Positions 1 through 6,262 of a stretch of 64,000 nucleotides of DNA are shown one piece after another. This DNA is from Microbacterium trichothecenolyticum (GTDB lineage: Bacteria; Actinomycetota; Actinomycetes; Actinomycetales; Microbacteriaceae). The stretch spans positions 1,488,001-1,552,000 of the forward strand of contig NZ_JAUTBF010000001.1 in the NCBI RefSeq assembly GCF_030818955.1. The letters run 5' to 3'. Both the position numbers and the translations under genes were made by a program. The stretch's first letter is position 1, and each line of letters opens with the position of its first letter. Under the pieces are notes generated by a model, which was not told the origin of the DNA, searched no databases, and worked only from the letters and a program-made list of their open reading frames with translations.

Positions 1-268
1 CGGTGAGATCGGCGCGCACGGTCGCGATACGGCTCAAGACGGCCTCGGCTTCGTCCGCCGGTGTCTCACCGGCGTCACGCGCCGTGACGACCTGGGCTTC
101 GAGCCCGTCGAGGCTCGCCAGAGCCGAGGCGTAATCACCGGCCGCCGCCTGCGACGCGACGGCCTCGACCGTGGACTGCCACACGGTGGGAGACGGCGTC
201 GCGCACGAAGCGAGCATCAGCGCTCCCGCGACGAGCAGCCCCGCCAGCGGGGCGGTACGGCGGATCAC
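1..268 (-). CDS. Putative lipoprotein, partial (C-terminus outside window)
   Basis: Only the first 89 residues are visible; the reading frame runs off the left edge. The GTG start overlaps the stop of the upstream kinase gene by four bases (GTGA), so the two are very likely [12 protein letters not shown]. The start VIRR, a hydrophobic stretch at about residues 6-20 and the lipobox LASC (Cys at about residue 22) indicate a lipid-anchored exported protein. The visible mature part is rich in Ala, Asp and Glu and looks helical; I recognise no domain. It may be an extracytoplasmic partner of the membrane kinase, but that is inference from coupling alone. Confidence 0.75.
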   Translation of the reverse strand, partial: MIRRTAPLAGLLVAGALMLASCATPSPTVWQSTVEAVASQAAAGDYASALASLDGLEAQVVTARDAGETPADEAEAVLSRIATVRADLT

Positions 269-1380
269 GGACCGACCTCCTTCCACAGGTCGTCGATGTG
301 CTGGTCAAGCGGTTGAGGCAGCGACGGGAGAGCCGGCTGGGCGCTCTGATCGGCGGTGGCGACTGCTACCGACACACACCCGCCGATGAGCAGCGCGGCG
401 ACGACGGATGCCACGATCACGACCCGCCGCGACGGACGGCGCCGGCGCGGTGATGTCGGCACGTCGAGCACGCGAGTGGGACCGGTGGCGCCGGGGAGCA
501 CGGCGACTCGCGACGACGGGGACACGAGGGCGACGTCGGCGAGCGGGCGCAGCGCGACGATGAGGTCCGCGGCATCCGGACGTTCCGCCGGATCGACGGC
601 GGTCATGCGTTCGAGGACATCGCGCCAGGGTGCAGGGATCGCGGGTGGAATCTCGGGCGCCGCGACCAGCCGTGCGGCCAGGGACTCGTGCGGAGTTCGC
701 CCCGCGAAGGCGCGCGTACCGGTGAGGGCTTCGAGCAGAACGAGGCCGAGTGCATAGACGTCACTGGCGGGAACGGCGGGCATTCCCCGGGCCTGCTCGG
801 GGCTGAGGTAGGCGGCCGTACCGACCACTGCCCCGGCGCGGGTGACGCGCGTCGCGCCGACCAGCGAGGCGATCCCGAAGTCGGCGAGGGTGGCCCGCGG
901 CGACTCACCATGGTGCGCGGCGGGTCGCACGAGGATGTTGGAGGGTTTGACGTCGCGGTGGACGATGCCGCGCCCGTGAATGACCGCGAGCGCCTCGGCG
1001 ATCTCACGACCCGCGCGGGCGACCTCTTCGCCCGCGAGAGGCCCTCGAGCGATCAGGTCGCTGAGGGTGGGGCCGGCGATGAGCTCCATCGACAGATATG
1101 CCGGGGCGGAAGACAGCCGGGCGTCGTAGAGCGTGACGAGGGAGGGGTGGGCGAGCGACGCCAGCAGGCGGATCTCCGATCGCACGCGCGCCGCGTCGTC
1201 GGGATCCGCGCCGTCGCCGTCGATGACCTTGAGCGCGACGGTACGACCCAGTGAGGTGTCCTCGGCTTCGTAGACGCGGGCGTAGCCTCCGCGGCCGATC
1301 ACGCGGCCCAGACGGTACCGCCCGTCGAAGAGGTCGTCGACGGCGGGGTCGTATGGAACGGTGGGGGTGGGTTCGGTCAT
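265..1380 (-). CDS. Membrane-anchored serine/threonine protein kinase
   Basis: 371 residues. A Hanks-type kinase domain fills about residues 20-290: Gly-rich loop IGRGGYARV (28-36), ATP-binding Lys51 in VALK, catalytic loop HRDVKPSN (141-148), DFG (167-169) and an activation segment ending in SPEQ. A basic linker (RRRRPSRR) and one membrane helix (VVIVASVVAALLIGG) follow, leaving a short extracytoplasmic tail of about 35 residues without PASTA repeats. The ATG at 1380 was chosen over an in-frame upstream extension because the kinase fold starts just after it and GAGGGAACC precedes it. It is coupled to the lipoprotein gene. All catalytic residues are present, so it should be active; substrates are unknown. 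Confidence 0.93.
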   Translation of the reverse strand: MTEPTPTVPYDPAVDDLFDGRYRLGRVIGRGGYARVYEAEDTSLGRTVALKVIDGDGADPDDAARVRSEIRLLASLAHPSLVTLYDARLSSAPAYLSMELIAGPTLSDLIARGPLAGEEVARAGREIAEALAVIHGRGIVHRDVKPSNILVRPAAHHGESPRATLADFGIASLVGATRVTRAGAVVGTAAYLSPEQARGMPAVPASDVYALGLVLLEALTGTRAFAGRTPHESLAARLVAAPEIPPAIPAPWRDVLERMTAVDPAERPDAADLIVALRPLADVALVSPSSRVAVLPGATGPTRVLDVPTSPRRRRPSRRVVIVASVVAALLIGGCVSVAVATADQSAQPALPSLPQPLDQHIDDLWKEVGP

Positions 1381-1414
1381 GACGGTTCCCTCGGGCCGGT
1401 GACCCCGAGAGTAA

Positions 1415-1669
1415 TCAGACGAGGTCGTCGTTCGACGAGCGTGTCGTCGAGCGGGTGATCCGCGCGTCCCCAACCCCCTCGGTGCGGGTGACGGTATCGG
1501 TTTGGCGACGACGAGCGAGCAGCACGACGCCGATCAGGAAAACGACGACGCCCGCCCCCATCATGATGTACCCGATCAGGCTGAGGTTAACGAAGTCGTT
1601 GGGCAGGTTCACCGCGAAGGCGAGGATGGCGCCGATGACGAACAGCGCGATTCCGGCTCCGATGCTCAT
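1415..1669 (-). CDS. Small integral membrane protein, DUF6458 family
   Basis: 84 residues. Two hydrophobic helices (about residues 3-22 and 32-52) are joined by a short polar turn containing NLPNDFVNL and followed by an Arg/Thr/Ser-rich cytoplasmic tail. This architecture and the N-terminal MSIGAGI signature match the DUF6458 family, common in Microbacteriaceae and of unknown function. The ATG is preceded by GGATCCCCCC, a weak ribosome site. It lies upstream of and on the same strand as the kinase, 34 bases before its start, so it may share a transcript. Confidence 0.82.
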   Translation of the reverse strand: MSIGAGIALFVIGAILAFAVNLPNDFVNLSLIGYIMMGAGVVVFLIGVVLLARRRQTDTVTRTEGVGDARITRSTTRSSNDDLV

Positions 1670-1868
1670 GGGGGGGATCCTTTCGGTCGTGCTCCCTAGC
1701 ATCGCAATCGCCCTCGAATGGCTCGACGGTCTTGACATCGATCGCCATGTCGCGGCGACTCTCGTCGGTTTCACCCGCCGACCGCGACAAATCCAGCGCG
1801 CTCGTGGGGTGTGGCATCCCTTCAGACTGGTGGCGATGTCGCCCCCGGGGCGGCACGAGGAAGGCCAC

Positions 1869-2999
1869 ATGACCGCGCACGCCACCAGCGACCACCATCT
1901 CGACATCGATGCCCTCGGCGTCACGGTGCGCATCGATGTCGGTGGCCTGCCCCCCGTAGATCGTGACCTGCTCTCCGATGCCTGGTCCGGTGCGCGAACC
2001 ACGGTCACCCGCACACCCGTCGCGGTGGTCGAACCGCGCTCGCATTTCTCGTTCGACCAGACCGTCGCCGACCTGACGACGCAGGTCACCCTCGTCGCGC
2101 TGGCGGCACGACGGGGTCAGCTCTGGATGGTGCACGCGGGCGCGATCGCCGACGACGAGGGCCGCGTCATCCTCTTCTCCGGTCGATCCGGAATGGGCAA
2201 GACGACCCTGATGGCGCGCCTCGCTCGTGAGTACGGTTACGTCACCGACGAGAGCGTGGGCATCCTCGCCGACGGGGAGGTGCTCCCCTACCGCAAGCCG
2301 CTGTCGGTGATCGTCGACGGCTCGTCGGCGAAACACCAGCTCTCGCCCGGCAGCCTCAGGTTGCGTGAGCTCCCCCTGGAACCCCTGCGGCTGCACGCCA
2401 TCGTCGTGCTCGACCGTGACGCCGAACACGACGGGGCCCCGCGGCTGGAACCCCTCGAGATCGCGGATGCCGTGGCGGCTCTCGCGCCGCAGTGCAGTTA
2501 CCTCGCCGAACTCGAGGCCCCGTTGCAGGCGTTGATCGGCCACGTCGAGGGAGCCGGCGGCGCCCTGCGACTGCGCTACCGAGAGGCCGACGCGATCCCG
2601 CCACTCGTGTGGGAGCTCTTCGCCGCCGACCGTCTCGTCCTCCCCCACGCGCGCGCCGTCGCCGAGTCCGCACTGCACGACGACGATTACGAGATCGGGT
2701 CCGCAACGACCTACCGGCGCACGCCGACGTTGGATGCCGTCACCATCGACGGCGCACGGCTGGCACTGCTGCGCCGGGACGACGACGATCGCACGACGGT
2801 CCACCTCATCGACGGCATCGGGCCCACGCTGTGGCGCGCCGCCAACAACACCACGTTGGACGCTCTCATCGACGCCGCCGTGCGCGTGCACGGTGCACCG
2901 GGCGACGCCGGTCCGCGGGAGGCCGTTCTCGAGGCGCTGCACTCACTCATCTCGGCGGGCCTGATCAGCGAGGGAAGTGCCGCGTCGTCGATGCTCTGA
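1869..2999 (+). CDS. HprK-like P-loop ATPase fused to a PqqD-like domain
   Basis: 376 residues. A Walker A motif GRSGMGKTT lies at about residues 105-113, inside a context (HAGAIADDEGRVILFSG) typical of the HPr-kinase-like P-loop proteins found near RiPP or sugar-regulation genes. The last 100 residues (YRRTPTLDAVTIDG through LWRAANN and LDALIDAAVRVH) resemble PqqD/RRE wing-helix domains that bind leader peptides. The ATG is preceded by AGGAAGG six bases upstream. No precursor peptide, radical SAM or cyclase gene is adjacent, so a RiPP role cannot be claimed. Family fit is good; the function is unknown. Confidence 0.72.
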   Translation: MTAHATSDHHLDIDALGVTVRIDVGGLPPVDRDLLSDAWSGARTTVTRTPVAVVEPRSHFSFDQTVADLTTQVTLVALAARRGQLWMVHAGAIADDEGRVILFSGRSGMGKTTLMARLAREYGYVTDESVGILADGEVLPYRKPLSVIVDGSSAKHQLSPGSLRLRELPLEPLRLHAIVVLDRDAEHDGAPRLEPLEIADAVAALAPQCSYLAELEAPLQALIGHVEGAGGALRLRYREADAIPPLVWELFAADRLVLPHARAVAESALHDDDYEIGSATTYRRTPTLDAVTIDGARLALLRRDDDDRTTVHLIDGIGPTLWRAANNTTLDALIDAAVRVHGAPGDAGPREAVLEALHSLISAGLISEGSAASSML

Positions 3000-3152
3000 C
3001 GGGTGTCCTCCGCCGCGCTCCGGCACGGGCGCTTTCGAATAACGGCGCATCATCCGTCGTGAAACCAGCAGTGCACTCTTCGTCACCCGCCGGGTTATCG
3101 ACGCATGTCAACACCCGCGCCCGATGGACCGATGCGGTGTGACATGGATGCC

Positions 3153-3350
3153 ATGAGCAGACACGACGTGACCACCCGATCGAACCGCGGCCAGTGGGAG
3201 AACTCCGTGGCGGGCCGCCCCGACCTGTCGGCCAGCTACTCCAGCCGGGAAGAGGCCATCGACCAGGGCCGCGCGACCGCCGACGAGCTCGGTTCGCGGC
3301 ACATCGTCGAGGTCGCCGAAACGACCGGGGCCGTCACCGACGATTCCTGA
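3153..3350 (+). CDS. DUF2188 domain protein
   Basis: 65 residues. The core GQWENSVAGRPDLSASYSSREEAIDQGRA fits the DUF2188 pattern, in which a stress-like small domain carries a conserved tryptophan, a SREEAI-type helix and a final HIVxxA strand (here HIVEVAE). The ATG at 3153 is chosen because the DUF2188 fold starts a few residues later; ATGs at 3144 and 3105 are also in frame. A perfect hairpin follows the stop. Function unknown; the gene stands alone between the HprK-like gene and the tRNA. Confidence 0.78.
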   Translation: MSRHDVTTRSNRGQWENSVAGRPDLSASYSSREEAIDQGRATADELGSRHIVEVAETTGAVTDDS

Positions 3351-3368
3351 CGTCGGCTCCGACGAGCG

Positions 3369-3395
3369 AAGGCCGCGATCTGCGATCGCGGCCTT
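3369..3395 (+). terminator. Hairpin terminator after the DUF2188 gene
   Basis: AAGGCCGCGATC, loop TGC, then GATCGCGGCCTT: a perfect 12-bp stem beginning 18 bases after the DUF2188 stop. There is no clear T tract. It sits just beyond the 3' end of the convergent tRNA gene, so it can serve both strands. Confidence 0.7.
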
Positions 3396-3403
3396 CTGAT
3401 CTG

Positions 3404-3476
3404 TGCCCCCGACAGGAATCGAACCTGCGACCTTTGGTACCGGAAACCAACGCTCTATCCCCTGAGCTACGGAGGC
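3404..3476 (-). tRNA. tRNA-Arg (anticodon CCG)
   Basis: Read on the minus strand, the 73-base element has acceptor arm GCCTCCG pairing with CGGGGGC, D arm beginning TAGCTCAG, anticodon stem TTGGT/ACCAA enclosing loop TTCCGGT (anticodon CCG, reads CGG), and T arm with GGTTCGAATCC. The discriminator base is A and no CCA is encoded. All four helices form. Confidence 0.96.
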
Positions 3477-3566
3477 GGACGGCTCCAAGGCTATCACCGC
3501 GGTGCTGCCCCTTCCGACGCCGCGGGAGCAGTGCCGGACAGTGGCACCGACCCCGCGGCATCCGGA

Positions 3567-3740
3567 TCACTCGTCGCCGATGACGCCGATCCCCGTCGCC
3601 TGGTGGTCGGCGTTCGGGTCGTCTTTCTTCGGTGCCTTCGCGCCCTCGTCGGGGTCGGTCTCTTGGCTGGGCTTGACCGTGGGGTCGTCGCCGAGGTCGT
3701 CGGCATCGTCGCCCGGGGCGTGGTTCTGCGGGTCGCTCAT
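3567..3740 (-). CDS. Small acidic hypothetical protein
   Basis: 57 residues, beginning MSDPQNHAPGDDADDLGDD and ending ATGIGVIGDE. It is strongly acidic, rich in Asp, Pro and Lys, probably disordered, with no membrane segment. The start is preceded on the minus strand by GAAGGGAATCAC, a good ribosome site (AAGGGA). Codon use is normal for the window, which supports a real gene. No function can be inferred. Confidence 0.62.
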   Translation of the reverse strand: MSDPQNHAPGDDADDLGDDPTVKPSQETDPDEGAKAPKKDDPNADHQATGIGVIGDE

Positions 3741-3823
3741 GTGATTCCCTTCGTCGCGTACCCGCCCAGCTTCGCAAGAGGGTCGTCGCGGACCCCATGG
3801 CTTGACCGCAGCGGCGGGCGACC

Positions 3824-4273
3824 CTAGCGTGCGAACAACGCTCGCACTCGCCGCCCGAGAGATTGCGTCAGAGCAACCGTTCGTCCGTTGACGTCGACCG
3901 CGACGAGGGTTCCCCCGAGTGCTCCCCCGCGAGTCGGCGCGGCATCACCTCGCACGTACGCCTCCGCGATGTCGACGTATACGGCCAGCAACCGGGCGCT
4001 CTCGTCTTTCGATGAGGTGGCGTCGACGAGCTGCGTGCGGTGCCCGGTGTCGACCTCGACCGAGAACCAGCGTGATCCGGGCGTCGACACGACGGCCCAC
4101 CGCTCACCTCGGGCGAAGCGCGCGCGAGCCGCGCCGTCGCGCAGCTCGGTCGTCACCTCGAGATCGGCCTGGGCGATCGCGAGCACCTCGAGCATCGCCA
4201 GCGCCTCCGCCGCGGTGACGTAGTCCGCGCGATCGGCGCTCAGACCGCCCCATTCGAATCTGCGCTCGCCCAT
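3824..4273 (-). CDS. Hypothetical protein coupled to the exonuclease gene
   Basis: 149 residues, soluble, alpha/beta composition, no recognised motif. Its ATG overlaps the TGA of the upstream exonuclease-BRCT gene (TGATG), so its [11 protein letters not shown] is probably coupled to it. The middle part (RWFSVEVDTGHRTQLVDAT) looks like beta strands; the end (LTQSLGRRVRALFAR) is basic and could contact nucleic acid, but that is speculative. Coupling suggests a partner or accessory role for the exonuclease. Confidence 0.75.
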   Translation of the reverse strand: MGERRFEWGGLSADRADYVTAAEALAMLEVLAIAQADLEVTTELRDGAARARFARGERWAVVSTPGSRWFSVEVDTGHRTQLVDATSSKDESARLLAVYVDIAEAYVRGDAAPTRGGALGGTLVAVDVNGRTVALTQSLGRRVRALFAR

Positions 4274-5496
4274 CACGCACGCGCCAGCAGATCTCGTAGC
4301 CAGGCTTCGCCCACGACAGGGATCCCGTACTCCCGCGCCTTACGCGCCTTGCCCGAGAGCGAGTCCGGATCGGCCGCGACGAGCACGGCGACACGCTTGG
4401 TGACAGCCGCCTTGGGCACGTATCCCGCGATCCGCAGGTCTGCCTCCCAGTCGGACCTGACGCGGGTCATCTCACCGGTGAGCACGATCTCGTCTCCCGG
4501 CGCGAGGACGAACTCGTTCAGCACGACGTTCGCCGGAGAGGTGAGCTTCGTCGGAGGAGCGGAGAGCAGGTCGATGACCAGGCCGTCGTCGATGCTCAGA
4601 AGAGCGGCGACGAGGTCGATGTCGGCGCGCTCCTCGTCGCTGATGATCCCATCGGCCCACGCGACGTGGACGAGCGCGGTGAAATAGTCGCGGTGCAGCC
4701 GCATCGCCGTCTCACGGCCGATACCGGAGCGGTCTGCGAAGGCGACGAGCTCGTCTTTCTCGTGCTCGGAGAGATAACGGTCGAGCAGGCAGCGCTCGAC
4801 GAGCGAGAGGTACTCGGCCTGCTCCTCGGTGTCGGACACGTCGGGGATGCGCACCACGATCCGGTCGAGGAAAGTAAGGGATGCCGGTGGAACCGCGTCG
4901 CGCGCGAGCCACTGCGCTCGCTCACCGGGGTACGGCTCCCAGAGCGGAGCGGAATCCAGCATCTGCCGCCAGCGATCGGACGTCCCACTGGCGATGAAAG
5001 CCTCGAGCAGGCGCGCCGTGGCGAGCGCGTCGGCGGACGCCCGATGCGCCCCGACGAGGGGAATTCCGAACGCATCGCAGCAATCCGCGAGAGCCAGGCC
5101 CCCGCCGAGGTGGGTGCGTGCCAGCCGCATCGTGCACGCCGTCACGAAGTCGTCGGGACGCCAGTAGTCGACCCGATCCAGCTCCGCGTTCAGGAAGCGC
5201 ATGTCGAAGGTCGCGTTGTGCGCGACGATCACCCGACCGGAGAGCAGGTCGATGAGCTGCCCGGCGACCTGCTCGAAGATCGGAGCGGCGATGATCTCGC
5301 GCGCGGACACTCCGTGGATACCTTGCGCACCCAGGTCGCGACGCGGGTTGATGAGCGTCTCCCACTGCCCCGTGACGGTGCCGTCGGGATCGGAGTGCAC
5401 CACCGCGACCTCGATCGCCCGGTGGTGGCGTCCGGGGAACAGACCCGTCGTCTCGAAGTCGATCGTCGCAAAGCCGCCGTTGACACCGCTCGTCAT
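4273..5496 (-). CDS. DEDDh 3'-5' exonuclease with C-terminal BRCT domain
   Basis: 407 residues. Residues 9-165 form a DnaQ/epsilon-like exonuclease: ExoI FATIDFETTG, ExoII VAHNATFDMRFL, ExoIII HRASADALATA (the His-x4-Asp that defines DEDDh enzymes). A helical middle segment carries a TerB/EF-like stretch (AWADGIISDEERADIDLV). The last 90 residues (GDEIVLTGEMTRVRSDWEADL through VVGEAWLRDLL) form a BRCT domain like that of DNA ligase and Rfc1. Likely a repair or proofreading-type nuclease acting on DNA ends. TACGCT stands six bases before the ATG, so the transcript is probably leaderless. Confidence 0.9.
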   Translation of the reverse strand: MTSGVNGGFATIDFETTGLFPGRHHRAIEVAVVHSDPDGTVTGQWETLINPRRDLGAQGIHGVSAREIIAAPIFEQVAGQLIDLLSGRVIVAHNATFDMRFLNAELDRVDYWRPDDFVTACTMRLARTHLGGGLALADCCDAFGIPLVGAHRASADALATARLLEAFIASGTSDRWRQMLDSAPLWEPYPGERAQWLARDAVPPASLTFLDRIVVRIPDVSDTEEQAEYLSLVERCLLDRYLSEHEKDELVAFADRSGIGRETAMRLHRDYFTALVHVAWADGIISDEERADIDLVAALLSIDDGLVIDLLSAPPTKLTSPANVVLNEFVLAPGDEIVLTGEMTRVRSDWEADLRIAGYVPKAAVTKRVAVLVAADPDSLSGKARKAREYGIPVVGEAWLRDLLARA

Positions 5497-5502
5497 GAGC
5501 AG

Positions 5503-5508
5503 AGCGTA
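5503..5508 (-). promoter_or_regulatory. -10 element, leaderless, exonuclease gene
   Basis: TACGCT on the minus strand, six bases before the ATG at 5496. At this spacing the start codon coincides with the expected transcription start. It is one of many such placements in the window. Confidence 0.45.
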
Positions 5509-5566
5509 ACCCCGGCGGTGAGCTCTGGCATCCGGGAACGAACCGGCATGCGCACGGGGTGACCTC

Positions 5567-5572
5567 TACGAT
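5567..5572 (+). promoter_or_regulatory. -10 element, leaderless, DUF5684 gene
   Basis: TACGAT six bases before the ATG at 5579, with no ribosome binding site in between. Same geometry as the divergent exonuclease gene. Confidence 0.45.
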
Positions 5573-5578
5573 GAGCGC

Positions 5579-5974
5579 ATGCTGACTTCGAGCCCGAACT
5601 CCATCACCGAGCAGACCTCGCTGTTCGCGCTCAGCGCGACCAACTCGCTCCTCGCCCTCGCCGTGTACGTGCTCATGGTCGTCGCCCTGTGGCGCGTTTT
5701 CACGAAAGCCGGCTACGCCGGGTGGCTGGCCATCATCCCCATCGTGAACGTCGTCTACCTCACGAAGATCGGCGGGTTCTCCGGCTGGTTCGCGCTGCTG
5801 TACCTCGTGCCGATCGTCGGATTCGTGTTCTTCGTAATCGTGTCGATCCGCGTCGGTCGCGCCTTCGGACACGGCTGGTTCTTCTCGATCGTGCTGCTGG
5901 TGCTGCTGTACATCATCGGATACCTCATCCTCGGGTTCGGCACAGACAAGTACCGGCCCGAACGCCTGCGCTGA
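5579..5974 (+). CDS. DUF5684 family membrane protein
   Basis: 131 residues with four hydrophobic segments (about 24-42, 47-62, 69-90 and 100-122). The motif AGWLAIIPIVNVVYL followed by a GGFSGWF turn and RVGRAFGHGWFF is diagnostic of DUF5684, a family often met near signal peptidases in other bacteria but of unknown function. No charged catalytic residues are apparent. It stands alone, divergent from the exonuclease gene, with a probable leaderless promoter. Confidence 0.82.
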   Translation: MLTSSPNSITEQTSLFALSATNSLLALAVYVLMVVALWRVFTKAGYAGWLAIIPIVNVVYLTKIGGFSGWFALLYLVPIVGFVFFVIVSIRVGRAFGHGWFFSIVLLVLLYIIGYLILGFGTDKYRPERLR

Positions 5975-5992
5975 CGCGGTCGGCGCGGGCCG

Positions 5993-6262
5993 TCACGCCG
6001 GCCGGAGGCGGTCGTCGGGATGCAGGCTGCGCAGACGCACCGTGCCATCGACGATCGCCCGCAGCGCACGAGGGCTGAGTTCGAGCTCAGCAGAGACCCG
6101 CTCGAGTCCGGCACCCGACGACACCGCGCTGCGCAGGGCGTCTTCGGCATCGCGGGCGGCGGCGTCGATATCGACCGCGGTGCTCGCGAGGAACGCGGCG
6201 AGCCGAGCCTGCGCGGCCCGGATGCACGCGCGCTGGCGCTCGGGCGCAGCAGAGGCGCTCAT
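5993..6262 (-). CDS. Small helical hypothetical protein
   Basis: 89 residues, Ala/Arg-rich, predicted helical. The C-terminal half (AGLERVSAELELSPRALRAIVDGTVRLRSL) has the spacing of a minimal helix-turn-helix, but similarity is only by eye. The ATG overlaps the stop of the MprF-like gene by four bases (ATGA), so it is the second gene of that transcript. Function unknown. Confidence 0.68.
   Translation of the reverse strand: MSASAAPERQRACIRAAQARLAAFLASTAVDIDAAARDAEDALRSAVSSGAGLERVSAELELSPRALRAIVDGTVRLRSLHPDDRLRPA

Noticed and set aside
1587..2942. 451-residue frame antisense to the HprK-like gene
   Set aside because: Shadow frame; codon bias and P-loop motif support the plus strand.
1670..3152. 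RiPP precursor near the HprK/PqqD protein
   Set aside because: No short ORF with a leader/core layout and ribosome site was found on either strand.
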